Under the pieces are notes generated by a model. It saw only the letters and a program-made list of their open reading frames with translations, had not been told where the DNA came from and searched no databases. DNA of 64,000 bases, taken from Neopararhizobium haloflavum (lineage in GTDB: Bacteria; Pseudomonadota; Alphaproteobacteria; Rhizobiales; Rhizobiaceae). Shown here piece after piece: positions 51,913-61,111 of this stretch. The first letter of the stretch is position 1; each line of letters begins with the position of its first letter. Both the position numbers and the translations under genes were made by a program. The stretch spans positions 62,001 through 126,000 of the forward strand of contig NZ_NWUC01000002.1 in NCBI RefSeq assembly GCF_002750855.1, read 5' to 3'.

Positions 51913-52563
51913 ATGACCCACGCCGCTTATGTCTTCGATGCCTACGGCACGCTTTTCGACGTCCATGCGGCCGTCAGGCGTCATGCCGGCGAAATCGGCC
52001 CGGATGGTCCGGCCCTTTCGGAGCTATGGCGCGCAAAGCAGCTGGAATATTCGTGGGTGCGCAGCCTCATGGGCCGCTACCTCGACTTCTGGACACTGAC
52101 GGAACAGGCGCTCGACTACGCGATGAAGCGGATGCCGTCGGTCGACGCGGCGCTGCGCGAGCCGCTGCTGGAAGCCTATTGGCGGCTCGACTGCTATCCC
52201 GAGGTGCCTGGCGTCCTCAAGGCACTCAAGGCGCGCGGCGCGCGGCTTGCCATCCTGTCCAACGGCTCGCCGTCCATGCTGGCATCGGCGGTCAACAACG
52301 CCGCCCTCGGGGATCTGCTAGACGACGTCTTTTCCGTCGATGATCTCAGAACGTTCAAGACGGCGCCAACGGTCTACGAACTCGTCACGACAGCCTATCG
52401 CGTCTACCCTGACGCCGTTTCTTTCCAGTCTTCAAACCGGTGGGATGTCGCCGGCGCGACGGCTTATGGCTTCCGCTCTGTCTGGATCAACCGCACGTCG
52501 ATGCCCGACGAATATCCCGATCTCGGGCCGGACGTCATCCTGCCGTCGCTGGACGGTCTCTGA
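51913..52563 (+). CDS. Haloacid dehalogenase type II
   Basis: The 216-residue HAD-superfamily protein has nucleophile Asp9 in YVFDAYGTLFDV, the ILSNGSP motif, a lysine in TFKTAPTVYEL and SSNRWDVAGATAYGF. These fit the L-2-haloacid dehalogenase subfamily, which hydrolyses 2-haloalkanoic acids. In genomes many such genes have uncertain substrates. AAGGAG lies 11 nt before the ATG; a GTG at 51901 is an alternative. Confidence 0.9.
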   Translation: MTHAAYVFDAYGTLFDVHAAVRRHAGEIGPDGPALSELWRAKQLEYSWVRSLMGRYLDFWTLTEQALDYAMKRMPSVDAALREPLLEAYWRLDCYPEVPGVLKALKARGARLAILSNGSPSMLASAVNNAALGDLLDDVFSVDDLRTFKTAPTVYELVTTAYRVYPDAVSFQSSNRWDVAGATAYGFRSVWINRTSMPDEYPDLGPDVILPSLDGL

Positions 52564-52741
52564 TCCGACGATCACGCGCATGTGACGCCACTTGGCCGCC
52601 GATCGCGGCCATAGTTCGGATCAGTTGATCGGACTGTGGCTTGTTGGCAACAAATCAGCCCAACTCCGACACAATCGCGGAACTAAGTCGCAAGCACGCC
52701 ATTGAATTGGCAGTTCACGTTTTTTGACCTCGGGAAACATT

Positions 52742-53524
52742 ATGACTGATAGCAATGACAGGGGCGCTGGCAGCGGCGTTCGCATGGGGCGGCGCGCGTT
52801 CCTCGGCACCGGCGCCGCGACCGCGCTTCTGGGCCTCGCCGGCTGCACGACCGCAACGTCCACCAGCCAGTTCCGTGCGGAGACCGCGCCGCAGTTCCGC
52901 TCACCGCTCGACCGCGGCGCCGGCATCAACCCCGCGCTGGCACAGTACGCCTCGATGTATGGACCGATGCCGCAGGAGCAATTCCCGCTGCCTGCCATCC
53001 CCGTCGAGCAGATCGACCCGATCTATTTCCGCCAGCTGGTCGATGACCCGACCGGTGAGCCGGCCGGCACGGTCGTCGTCGATACCAACAACCATTTCCT
53101 TTATCTCTCCCGCGGCAACGGCGAAGCCATGCGCTATGGCGTCGGGCTTGGCCGTGAGGGCTTTGCCTGGCAGGGCCGCGCGCAGATCCAGTACAAGCGC
53201 GAATGGCCGCGCTGGACCCCGCCGGACGAAATGGTCGCCCGCCAGCCCGAGCTCGAACCCTATTCCATCGCCAATGGCGGCATGGACCCTGGCCTCGACA
53301 ACCCGCTCGGCGCACGCGCGCTCTATATCTTTCAGGACGGCAAGGACACGCTCTACCGCATCCACGGCTCGCCGGAATGGTGGACGATCGGCAAATCGGT
53401 TTCGTCCGGCTGCGTGCGGATGATGAACCAAGACGTCATCGACCTATACAACCGCGTGCCGAACGGCAGCCCGATCCTCGTCACCGACCGCTTCCCGACC
53501 ATGCCCGCCAGCGGCATCGTCTGA
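52742..53524 (+). CDS. L,D-transpeptidase (YkuD family), lipoprotein or Tat signal
   Basis: The 260-residue protein starts with GRRAFLGTGAATALLGLAGC, which has twin arginines (17-18) and a lipobox with Cys35. The YkuD domain carries His208 (YRIHGSPEWW) and catalytic Cys224 in SVSSGCVRMMNQD. It forms 3-3 cross-links or attaches proteins to peptidoglycan in the periplasm. Rhizobiales encode many of these for polar growth. The ATG at 52742 was chosen over an upstream TTG at 52724. Confidence 0.94.
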   Translation: MTDSNDRGAGSGVRMGRRAFLGTGAATALLGLAGCTTATSTSQFRAETAPQFRSPLDRGAGINPALAQYASMYGPMPQEQFPLPAIPVEQIDPIYFRQLVDDPTGEPAGTVVVDTNNHFLYLSRGNGEAMRYGVGLGREGFAWQGRAQIQYKREWPRWTPPDEMVARQPELEPYSIANGGMDPGLDNPLGARALYIFQDGKDTLYRIHGSPEWWTIGKSVSSGCVRMMNQDVIDLYNRVPNGSPILVTDRFPTMPASGIV

Positions 53525-53536
53525 CACACGCCCCCG

Positions 53537-53559
53537 GCGCCGCCTCAATCGGGCGGCGC
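53537..53559. terminator. Hairpin between convergent genes
   Basis: An 8-bp GC stem (GCGCCGCC 53537-53544 with 53552-53559) and 7-nt loop lies between the ends of the L,D-transpeptidase and HerA-like genes. It lacks a long U run in either direction, so it may be a weak bidirectional terminator. Confidence 0.45.
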
Positions 53560-53576
53560 TGTGAAGCTCAACGTTT

Positions 53577-55166
53577 CTAAAGCCCCTTCTTGAGGCTTCC
53601 CAGTATGCCGCGCACCAGTGCTCTGCCGATCTGGTTGGCGGCGGTGCGGGCGACGGTCTTGACGACAGTCTCGGTCACCGTCTGGCGCTGATAGCCGGAA
53701 CGGCGCGGCGCGGCGCGGCGGCTCGATGTCTTGCGTCCACGCCCGTCATAATCGTCGGGCTCGTCGTCGCCGAAGCCGGGCAGCGTCCATCGGCGACTTT
53801 CTGCCACCTCTTCCTCAGCCTCGGCCTCCTTGCGTCGCCGTTCCTCCTCGGCCGCGGCGGCGTCGGCGGCACGTTTGCTCAGAATTTCATGAGCCGATTC
53901 GGGGTCGACGTCGCGGTCGTATTGCCCGGCCACGGGCGATGCCGCCATCAACGCGGTGCGCTCGGCATCACTGATCGGCCCCATGCGCGAGGCCGGCGGC
54001 CGTATCAACGTCCGCTCCACCATCGAGGGCACGCCCTTGTCCTCCAGCGTGGAGACCAGCGCCTCGCCAACGCCAAGCTGCGTGATGGCCTCGTAGCAGT
54101 CGAACTCGGGGTTTGGACGGAAGGTCTCCGCCGCCACTTTCACCGCCTTCTGCTCTCGCGGCGTGTAGGCGCGCAGCGCATGCTGGATGCGGTTGCCAAG
54201 CTGGGCAAGGACGCTGTCCGGTACGTCGAGCGGGTTCTGCGTGACGAAATAGACCCCGACGCCCTTGGAGCGGATCAGCCGGACCACCTGCTCTACTCGC
54301 TCAAGGAGGATCTGCGGCGCTTCGTCGAAGAGCAGATGCGCCTCGTCGAAGAAGAAGACGAGCCTCGGCTTGTCCGGGTCGCCGACCTCCGGCAGTTCCT
54401 CGAAAAGTTCCGACAGCAGCCAGAGCAGGAACGTTGCGTAAAGGCGCGGGTTCATCATCAGCCGGTCGGCGGCCAGCACGTTCACAAGACCCCGCCCGTC
54501 ATGGGTGGTGCGCATCAGATCCGTGATCCGCAGCGCCGGTTCGCCGAAGAAGTGCTCCGCCCCCTGCTGTTCCAGAACAAGCAGCCCACGTTGCAACGCG
54601 CCCACCGATTGCGGGGAGATATTGCCGTACAGGCTGGAAAGTTCGTCCGCATGCTCGGCCATGTAGGTGAGCAGTGAACGCAGGTCCTTGAGGTCGAGAA
54701 TGGGCAGGCCGTGTTCGTCGGCCAGCTTGAAGGCAATGTTGAGAACGCCTTCCTGCGCATCGGAGGCGTCCATGAGCCGGGAGAGAAGCAAGGGCCCCAT
54801 CTCCGTCATGGTGGTTCGGATGCGATGACCCTTCTCGCCGAATAGATCCCAGAAGACGGTGGGAGCGGCCTTGAAAGCATAGGGCGACAGCCCGATGAAG
54901 CTGGCGCGCTCCTCAAGAAAGTCCTTTGGCTCGCCAACTGCCGCGATGCCGGCCAGATCCCCTTTCACATCGGCGCAAAAGACAGGCACCCCGGCATCGG
55001 AAAAGCCCTGCGCCAGAATTTGGAGCGTCACGGTCTTGCCGGTACCGGTCGCACCGGTCACCAGGCCATGCCGGTTTGCGTATTTCAGCGTGAGATACTC
55101 ACCCTTCTTGGCGGCATCGTCGGGGGTTCGGCTCGTGCCGATGTAGAGTTTGCCCTGTTGCTGCAT
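53577..55166 (-). CDS. HerA-like ATPase (DUF853/YjgR family)
   Basis: The 529-residue protein has Walker A GATGTGKT (38-45), an FFFDEAHLLFDEAP Walker B, and a C-terminal basic, disordered tail. The DUF853 family resembles HerA/FtsK hexameric ATPases. Its substrate is not known. The family usually occurs as a lone gene, as here, flanked by convergent and divergent neighbours. It is not a restriction or defence cassette: no NurA, Sir2 or nuclease gene is adjacent. Confidence 0.92.
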   Translation of the reverse strand: MQQQGKLYIGTSRTPDDAAKKGEYLTLKYANRHGLVTGATGTGKTVTLQILAQGFSDAGVPVFCADVKGDLAGIAAVGEPKDFLEERASFIGLSPYAFKAAPTVFWDLFGEKGHRIRTTMTEMGPLLLSRLMDASDAQEGVLNIAFKLADEHGLPILDLKDLRSLLTYMAEHADELSSLYGNISPQSVGALQRGLLVLEQQGAEHFFGEPALRITDLMRTTHDGRGLVNVLAADRLMMNPRLYATFLLWLLSELFEELPEVGDPDKPRLVFFFDEAHLLFDEAPQILLERVEQVVRLIRSKGVGVYFVTQNPLDVPDSVLAQLGNRIQHALRAYTPREQKAVKVAAETFRPNPEFDCYEAITQLGVGEALVSTLEDKGVPSMVERTLIRPPASRMGPISDAERTALMAASPVAGQYDRDVDPESAHEILSKRAADAAAAEEERRRKEAEAEEEVAESRRWTLPGFGDDEPDDYDGRGRKTSSRRAAPRRSGYQRQTVTETVVKTVARTAANQIGRALVRGILGSLKKGL

Positions 55167-55311
55167 GTCGCGATACCGTCCCCTCGCCTGATGTCTTGTG
55201 CTTCATTAGTACGCCATGGGCATTGTTTTGCAAAAGCCGATCAACCGGCCTGCCGGCGCCTTTCCCTCGGCCGGCGGAAACGGTTGTCAGCGGGCATTTC
55301 TGATATTACGT

Positions 55312-55325
55312 TGACGTTAACGTCA
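55312..55325. promoter_or_regulatory. Perfect 14-bp palindrome upstream of the DUF2267-like gene
   Basis: TGACGTTAACGTCA is a perfect palindrome 28 nt before the start codon at 55354, within the 187-nt divergent gap to the HerA-like gene. It is placed like an operator over the promoter. The cognate regulator is unknown. Confidence 0.5.
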
Positions 55326-55353
55326 CTCAATCATCGACAGGAGCGCATAGAGC

Positions 55354-55704
55354 ATGGACGAACTCATTTCCCGTATCACGAGCAATGTCGGCATCGACGC
55401 CGCAACGGCGGAAAAGTCGGTCGGTATGATCTTGGGGTTCCTCCAGCGCGAGGGCGCGGACGGTCCGGCCGCGGAGATGATCAAAGGCATCCCCGGTGGT
55501 CCCGAGGCGGTCGCGGCCCATGGCGGCGAAGCGACCGGCGGCGGCATCATGGGCCTCGGCCAGCAGTTGATGTCGGCGGGTCTCGGCATGGGCGAGATTT
55601 CAGGCGTGGCGCGTGAGATCGTCGCCTTCGCCAAGGAAAAGGTCGGGGACGGCCCCGTCGACGAGGTCGTCGCATCGATTCCCGGCCTCAGCCAGTTCGT
55701 CTGA
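55354..55704 (+). CDS. Small DUF2267/DUF2780-like protein
   Basis: The 116-residue protein begins MDELISRITSNVGIDAATAE, has a glycine-rich middle (AAHGGEATGGGIMGLGQQLM) and ends VDEVVASIPGLSQFV. The two-helix repeats framing a glycine-rich loop resemble DUF2267 or DUF2780 proteins, whose function is unknown. No signal peptide is seen. GACAGGAG lies upstream of the ATG. The family call is tentative. Confidence 0.65.
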   Translation: MDELISRITSNVGIDAATAEKSVGMILGFLQREGADGPAAEMIKGIPGGPEAVAAHGGEATGGGIMGLGQQLMSAGLGMGEISGVAREIVAFAKEKVGDGPVDEVVASIPGLSQFV

Positions 55705-55717
55705 CCCCGTTTTTCAG

Positions 55718-56668
55718 TCAAACCCGGATCGCACGCTTTTGCCGAAAGCGTGCGATCAGCCTTCCGTCGATCAGGATCAGCCCGAGTCCGATCAGCATCA
55801 TGCCGCCGGCATGTGCCCATTCCAGGCGCTCTTCGAGAAAGATGACGCCAAGAAGAATGGCCGAGACGGGAATGAGAAACGTGACGAGCAGAAGATTGGT
55901 CGCTCCGGCCCGGGCAAGCACCGTGAAATAGAGAACGTAGGCGGCGGCGGTCGACAACAGCGACAGGCCGAGCAGCGCGGCCACGACCGCGCCCGACGGC
56001 AAAGCCAGCTTGGCGCCGGCCAGCGACATGAGCGCGACCGGCGCAAGGATCAGCGTCGACGCCGTGACCTGACCGGCGGCGGTGATGACGGGATCGACGC
56101 CCCACCGCGCAAAGCGGCGACCGAAGACACCCGCCAGAGCATAGGACAACGCGCCGGCAAGAACCGCGCATTGCGCCGCCACCGCATGGGACAGTCCGCT
56201 GAGGACCTCAAGGCCGATCATCACGGCGACACCTGCAAGGCCCACCAGAACCCCCGCCATCTTCCGCCAGCTCCACGTCTCGTCAGCCAGAAACAGGCCT
56301 GCCACGACCACGGTAAAGAGCGGCGTGGTCGCATTGAGGATCGAGGCCAGACCCGATGCGATCGTCTGCTGGCCCCAGACCATCAAGGTGAAGGGCACGA
56401 CATTGTTCAGCACCCCCATCCCGACGAAGGCCATCCACACGGAGACGCGTTTCGGCAAAGGTCGACGGCTGAGGGCTACCCAAATCCAAAGCGCCGCTGC
56501 CGCCAGTCCGACGCGGCACAGCACGATCGTCAAGGTGGAGAGCTCTTTCACCGCCACCCCGACGAAGAAGAACGATCCGCCCCAAAGCACGGACAAGAGG
56601 CCGATCATGCCCCATTCCAGCGGACCCATCGTCCTTGAGATGCCAGGTGGGACACGAACACCAGTCAT
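55718..56668 (-). CDS. DMT-family (EamA) transporter
   Basis: The 316-residue protein has about ten membrane helices in two EamA repeats (MIGLLSVLWGGSFFFVGVAV; LAGALSYALAGVFGRRFARW). Members export metabolites or amino acids. The start at 56668 has GAGGAAG upstream; the longer open frame to 56914 would overlap the divergent mutase gene and is unlikely. The substrate cannot be told. Confidence 0.9.
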   Translation of the reverse strand: MTGVRVPPGISRTMGPLEWGMIGLLSVLWGGSFFFVGVAVKELSTLTIVLCRVGLAAAALWIWVALSRRPLPKRVSVWMAFVGMGVLNNVVPFTLMVWGQQTIASGLASILNATTPLFTVVVAGLFLADETWSWRKMAGVLVGLAGVAVMIGLEVLSGLSHAVAAQCAVLAGALSYALAGVFGRRFARWGVDPVITAAGQVTASTLILAPVALMSLAGAKLALPSGAVVAALLGLSLLSTAAAYVLYFTVLARAGATNLLLVTFLIPVSAILLGVIFLEERLEWAHAGGMMLIGLGLILIDGRLIARFRQKRAIRV

Positions 56669-56831
56669 TCTGAAGACTTCCTCAAGCAGGCAGACAAGCC
56701 CAACTCTCTGACCTGCCATCCCAAATACCGCCACCCGATTCCTGCACCCGGTGCCGTGTCCGGGGCCATCCGGCGTTGCACCCGGGCAGCGGCCCACATA
56801 AAGTCCGCGCGGACCGGCCGAAGGACGACAA

Positions 56832-58211
56832 ATGAAAGCCGACTTGCTCGACAACACCACTTTTGCTCCTGCCAGCGAAGCCGATTGGCGGGCTCTGGTG
56901 GACAAGGCGCTCAAGGGAGCGTCGTTCGACCAGACGCTCGTCTCGACCAGCGACGACGGAATCCGCTACGGACCGATCGCGGCGCGGCGAGCCGACGGCG
57001 TGGTTCATGCCCGCTCGCAGCCGGAATCCCCATGGACGGTCTCTCAGCGAGTCGACGACCCGCAGCGCGAGCGCGCTGCCGCCCAGCTGTCCGCCGACAT
57101 CGAGGGCGGCGCTTCCGGTGTGGATATCTGCCTTTCGGGTGCATCCTCGGCCTATGGATTCGGCACACCCGTCGGCGACATCGACGCACATCTGCAAAGC
57201 GCCGCGAGCGTACGCGAGGTCAGGTTCGAGACGGCAATGTCGACATTCGCCGACGTCGTTGCCGCGATGGAGTCGGCAGGCGACGCATTCGACGCCCATA
57301 TCGATTTCGGCTTCCCGCTGCATGAGAACGGCCACGCCGACGCTTCGTCCGATGTCACGCGAGCCTTCGATCTCGACATTGCTTGCACCGTATTGCGGGC
57401 GGACGGCCGGGTTGCCCACAACGCAGGCGCCAGCGAAGCCCAGGAACTGGCCTTCGCTCTGGCCGCCGCCGCCGAAGGCCTGCGCCTGGCGGAAAAATGC
57501 GGGATCGACCCGGAATCGGCACTGGCAGCGACAGAGTTCGCTCTCGCGGCGGATCAGGATCAATTCCTCACCATCGCCAAGTTCCGGGCCATGCGCCGGC
57601 TGCACGCGCACATGCTGGATGCTGTCGGCATCGGCGAACCATTCGCGGCACACCTGCACGCCGAAACGTCGTTTCGCATGCTCACCCGGCGCGATCCCGA
57701 AACGAATATTCTGCGCAACACGATCGCGGTCTTCGCGGCAGGTGTGGCCGGCGCCGACTCCATCTCCGTTCTGCCGCACACGATGGGCCTCGGCCTGCCC
57801 GATCGCTTCGCCCGGCGCATCGCCCGCAACACGCAAACCGTATTGATCGACGAAAGCCATCTTGCGCATGTTCTGGACCCGGCAGCCGGTGCCGGTGGGA
57901 TCGAACAGCTGAGCGAGGCGCTCGCGGAGCGGGCCTGGGACATGTTCCGTCAGGTCGAGAGCGAGGGCGGCCTCCTGCGGAGCATCGCCGATGGCGCGAT
58001 GACGGCGCGGATCGCACAGATGCGGCGCGAGCGCGACGAGGCCATCGCATCCGGCCAGCGCACCATGATCGGCACCACCCTCTATCGGGCCGCCAACGAA
58101 CGCGCCGTGTCCCTGCTGCAGGAGCGGAACGCCGCGGCAGTTAGCGCGTCGCAAACGGGGCTTGCCCCCATCCAGCTTGATGAGGCCTTCGCCAAGGAGA
58201 ACGCCGCATGA
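56832..58211 (+). CDS. mutA: Methylmalonyl-CoA mutase small (beta) subunit
   Basis: The 459-residue protein is related to the large subunit but lacks the B12 and active-site motifs ([11 protein letters not shown]-type), as usual for the small subunit. It contains [20 protein letters not shown] and [20 protein letters not shown]. It forms a heterodimer with the large subunit encoded next, joined by a 4-nt ATGA overlap. Confidence 0.93.
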   Translation: MKADLLDNTTFAPASEADWRALVDKALKGASFDQTLVSTSDDGIRYGPIAARRADGVVHARSQPESPWTVSQRVDDPQRERAAAQLSADIEGGASGVDICLSGASSAYGFGTPVGDIDAHLQSAASVREVRFETAMSTFADVVAAMESAGDAFDAHIDFGFPLHENGHADASSDVTRAFDLDIACTVLRADGRVAHNAGASEAQELAFALAAAAEGLRLAEKCGIDPESALAATEFALAADQDQFLTIAKFRAMRRLHAHMLDAVGIGEPFAAHLHAETSFRMLTRRDPETNILRNTIAVFAAGVAGADSISVLPHTMGLGLPDRFARRIARNTQTVLIDESHLAHVLDPAAGAGGIEQLSEALAERAWDMFRQVESEGGLLRSIADGAMTARIAQMRRERDEAIASGQRTMIGTTLYRAANERAVSLLQERNAAAVSASQTGLAPIQLDEAFAKENAA

Positions 58212-60358
58212 GCCGCATTCCCGATTTCACCCGCATCGCCTGGCAGCACGCCGACCCGGTGCCGGTGCCAAACCAGGCATCCAGTTGGCAAACGCCGGAA
58301 GGCATCGACGTTGCGCGGCGCTATTCGTCGGACGATACCGAGGGGCTCGGCCACCTCGACACCTGGCCCGGCATCGCACCGTTCATCCGCGGCCCCTACC
58401 CCACGATGTACGTCCAGAAACCCTGGACGATCCGCCAGTATGCCGGCTTCTCAACGGCCGAAGAATCCAACGCCTTCTATCGGCGCAATCTTTCGGCGGG
58501 GCAGAAGGGGCTATCCATCGCCTTCGACCTCGCCACCCATCGGGGTTATGACAGCGATCATCCCCGCGTCGCCGGCGATGTCGGCATGGCTGGCGTGGCG
58601 ATCGATTCCATTCTCGACATGCAACAGCTCTTCGACGGCATTCCGCTCGACGAGATGACGGTTTCCATGACCATGAACGGTGCGGTGCTGCCGATCATGG
58701 CGCTCTACATCGTGGCCGGCGAGGAACAGGGCGTGCCGGCCGAAAAGCTGGCCGGAACCATACAGAACGACATCCTCAAGGAGTTCATGGTCCGCAACAC
58801 CTACATCTATCCGCCCAAACCTTCTATGCGCATCGTTTCCGACATCTTCGCCTACACGGCCGAGAAGATGCCGAAGTTCAATTCGATCTCGATTTCCGGC
58901 TATCACATGCAGGAGGCAGGAGCGACGGCGGATCTGGAGTTGGCATACACGATCGCAGATGGCATCGAATATGCCCGGGCAGGCGTTGCGGCTGGTCAGG
59001 ATATCGACGCGTTCGCCCCCCGGCTTTCCTTCTTCTGGGCGATTGGGATGAACTTCTTCATGGAGGTCGCCAAGATGCGTGCCGCGCGGCTCATCTGGGC
59101 GGCGCTCATGCAGAAAAATTTTGCGCCGAATGATCCCCGCTCGCTGTCGCTGAGGACGCACTGCCAGACGTCGGGGTGGTCGCTGACCGCGCAGGATCCA
59201 ATGAACAACATCATGCGCACCATGGTCGAGGCGATGGCGGCGACCCAAGGCCATACCCAGTCCCTGCACACAAATGCTTTCGACGAGGCGCTGGCGCTGC
59301 CGACCGACCACTCGGCCCGCATTGCCCGCAATACCCAACTCATCCTGCAAGCCGAATCCGGGACCACGCGTCTCATCGATCCGTGGGGCGGCTCGCACTA
59401 CGTGGAACGGCTGACGCACGACCTCGCCGCCCGTGCGCTTGCGCATATCGAAGAGGTCGAGGAATTGGGCGGCATGGCCCGCGCCATCGAAGCCGGCATC
59501 CCGAAGTTGAGAATCGAAGAGGCCGCTGCCCGCACGCAGGCGCGAATCGACAGCGGCGAACAGGCCGTCGTCGGCGTCAACAGCTACCGCCCGCATGAGG
59601 AAGTCGAGGTCGACGTGCTCAAGGTCGACAATGCGGAGGTGCGCGCCCGTCAACTTGCCAAGCTTCAGCAGTTGAAAGGAACACGAAACGTTTCCTCAGC
59701 CGAGACCGCGCTCGCCGCCCTGCAGAATGCAGCCCAGTCCGGCGAAGGAAATCTCCTCGCTTTCGCCGTCGAGGCCGCGCGCGCGCGGGCGACGGTGGGC
59801 GAAATCTCCATGGCGCTCGAAAAGGCGTTCGGCCGCCACGTCGCCGATATTCGCACCATCTCCGGCGTCTATCGCAAGGAGATGGGGAAGGAGAACACGG
59901 CATTCGAAAAAGCCGTGATGGCCGTCGAGGATTTTCGCCAGACGGTCGGAACGGCGCCACGCATTCTCGTCGCCAAGATGGGACAGGACGGCCATGATCG
60001 CGGACAGAAGGTCATCGCCACCGCATTCGGCGATCTCGGTTTCGAGGTAGTTGTCGGTGCGATGTTCCAGACGCCGGACGAGGTGGCCGCGCTGGCAGTT
60101 TCCGAGGGCGTTCACATCGTCGGCGCCTCGTCGCTGGCGGCGGGCCATCTCACCCTTGTTCCCGAACTGAAGGAAGCCCTTGCCAAAAAAGGCGGCGACG
60201 GCATCCTGATCGCGGTAGGCGGTGTGATCCCTCCGCAAGATTTTGAGGCTTTGCACAAGGCCGGGGCGGATGCGATATTCCCGCCCGGAACGGTCATCGC
60301 CGAGGCCGCCGTCGAACTGATCGACGCCATACGCAAGCGACCGGATATCGCTGCGTGA
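58208..60358 (+). CDS. mutB: Methylmalonyl-CoA mutase large (alpha) subunit
   Basis: The 716-residue protein has the catalytic (beta/alpha)8 domain with [20 protein letters not shown] and [20 protein letters not shown]. The C-terminal B12 domain has the DXHXXG motif Asp594-Gly-His596 ([12 protein letters not shown]). It interconverts methylmalonyl-CoA and succinyl-CoA using adenosylcobalamin, the last step of propionyl-CoA use and of the ethylmalonyl-CoA pathway. It corresponds to bhbA in Sinorhizobium, where loss affects polyhydroxybutyrate-cycle growth. Confidence 0.97.
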   Translation: MSRIPDFTRIAWQHADPVPVPNQASSWQTPEGIDVARRYSSDDTEGLGHLDTWPGIAPFIRGPYPTMYVQKPWTIRQYAGFSTAEESNAFYRRNLSAGQKGLSIAFDLATHRGYDSDHPRVAGDVGMAGVAIDSILDMQQLFDGIPLDEMTVSMTMNGAVLPIMALYIVAGEEQGVPAEKLAGTIQNDILKEFMVRNTYIYPPKPSMRIVSDIFAYTAEKMPKFNSISISGYHMQEAGATADLELAYTIADGIEYARAGVAAGQDIDAFAPRLSFFWAIGMNFFMEVAKMRAARLIWAALMQKNFAPNDPRSLSLRTHCQTSGWSLTAQDPMNNIMRTMVEAMAATQGHTQSLHTNAFDEALALPTDHSARIARNTQLILQAESGTTRLIDPWGGSHYVERLTHDLAARALAHIEEVEELGGMARAIEAGIPKLRIEEAAARTQARIDSGEQAVVGVNSYRPHEEVEVDVLKVDNAEVRARQLAKLQQLKGTRNVSSAETALAALQNAAQSGEGNLLAFAVEAARARATVGEISMALEKAFGRHVADIRTISGVYRKEMGKENTAFEKAVMAVEDFRQTVGTAPRILVAKMGQDGHDRGQKVIATAFGDLGFEVVVGAMFQTPDEVAALAVSEGVHIVGASSLAAGHLTLVPELKEALAKKGGDGILIAVGGVIPPQDFEALHKAGADAIFPPGTVIAEAAVELIDAIRKRPDIAA

Positions 60359-60386
60359 GTTGCGATTGACGCCATGACGTCCTATG

Positions 60387-60404
60387 TTATAACTCACGTT
60401 ATAA
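60387..60404. promoter_or_regulatory. Operator palindrome of the toxin-antitoxin pair
   Basis: TTATAAC-TCAC-GTTATAA is an 18-bp sequence with perfect 7-bp arms, 17 nt before the antitoxin ATG. It overlaps a TATAAT (60400-60405), a likely -10. AbrB-type antitoxins usually bind such sites to repress their own operon. Confidence 0.7.
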
Positions 60405-60420
60405 TCTAGGAGATGCAGCC

Positions 60421-60642
60421 ATGAACGTCCAGGTGCGCAAGATCGGCAATTCGGAAGGCATCATCCTGCCCAAGGAGGTCCTCGACCGCCACGGTCTGAA
60501 GTCCGGTGACACGCTGGAACTGACGGAGGAGAATGGTCAGATTTATCTCCGAACGTCCGAAGATGATTTCGCCGAAAAAATGGAACTCGCTCGCCAGTTC
60601 ATGGATCGATACAAGGTCGCGCTTAAGAAGCTGGCAGAATGA
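60421..60642 (+). CDS. AbrB/MazE-type antitoxin
   Basis: The 73-residue protein has the swapped-hairpin DNA-binding domain (MNVQVRKIGNSEGIILPKEV; HGLKSGDTLELTEENGQIYL) and a C-terminal helix that would bind the toxin. AGGAG lies 8 nt before the ATG. It overlaps the Doc-type toxin gene by 4 nt (ATGA), the standard arrangement for a type II module. It likely represses the promoter through the palindrome upstream. Confidence 0.92.
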   Translation: MNVQVRKIGNSEGIILPKEVLDRHGLKSGDTLELTEENGQIYLRTSEDDFAEKMELARQFMDRYKVALKKLAE

Positions 60643-61028
60643 CTTGGCGCTTTCTTTCGCGCCAACTCGTTGAGGAGATGCACCGCGAACAGTTGCGACG
60701 CCATGGCGGGGCGCAGGGCCTTCGTGATGAGGGGGCGCTGGAGTCCGCGCTGGCTCGCGCGGAGAATAAAGCATCTTACGGCTGCAACGATGTGTGCGAA
60801 CTTGCGGCGGCTTACCTGTTCGGATTGGCCAAGAACCACGCCTTCATAGATGGCAACAAGCGTATCGCCATCGTCAGCGCCGGCGTGTTTCTCATGAGCA
60901 ATGGGTTCGTGCTGGAGACAGATGACGCGCGGCTCTACCAATTCGTCCTCGCCGTTGCCGCGGGCGACATCGACGAAGACGGAGCGAGGCGTTTCTTTCA
61001 GGATCACGTCGTCGCTATGGACACCTGA
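60639..61028 (+). CDS. doc: Doc (death-on-curing) family toxin
   Basis: The 129-residue Fic/Doc protein has the motif HAFIDGNKR at 67-75 (HxFx[D/N]GNKR), as in Doc, which phosphorylates EF-Tu and stops translation. The motif is intact, so the toxin is probably active. Here it is paired with an AbrB-type rather than Phd-type antitoxin, a known but less classical pairing. Confidence 0.92.
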   Translation: MTWRFLSRQLVEEMHREQLRRHGGAQGLRDEGALESALARAENKASYGCNDVCELAAAYLFGLAKNHAFIDGNKRIAIVSAGVFLMSNGFVLETDDARLYQFVLAVAAGDIDEDGARRFFQDHVVAMDT

Positions 61029-61111
61029 TCCGCATACACCCTGTCCCATAACGATACGGTTTCAACTGGCACGCCGCTTGCTGCATGAACGACAGCAAGA
61101 AAGGCGTTACC

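Noticed and set aside
53577-55166. HerA-like ATPase as part of an anti-phage defence system
   Set aside because: The sequence fits the common housekeeping DUF853/YjgR family and no nuclease or Sir2 partner is adjacent.
56669-56914. Upstream extension of the DMT transporter to 56914
   Set aside because: It would overlap the divergent mutA gene by more than 80 nt, adds non-membrane sequence unlike the family, and a ribosome site exists at 56668.
60366-60371. TTGACG as the -35 box of the toxin-antitoxin promoter
   Set aside because: It is 28 nt from the TATAAT at 60400, too far for a normal spacer.
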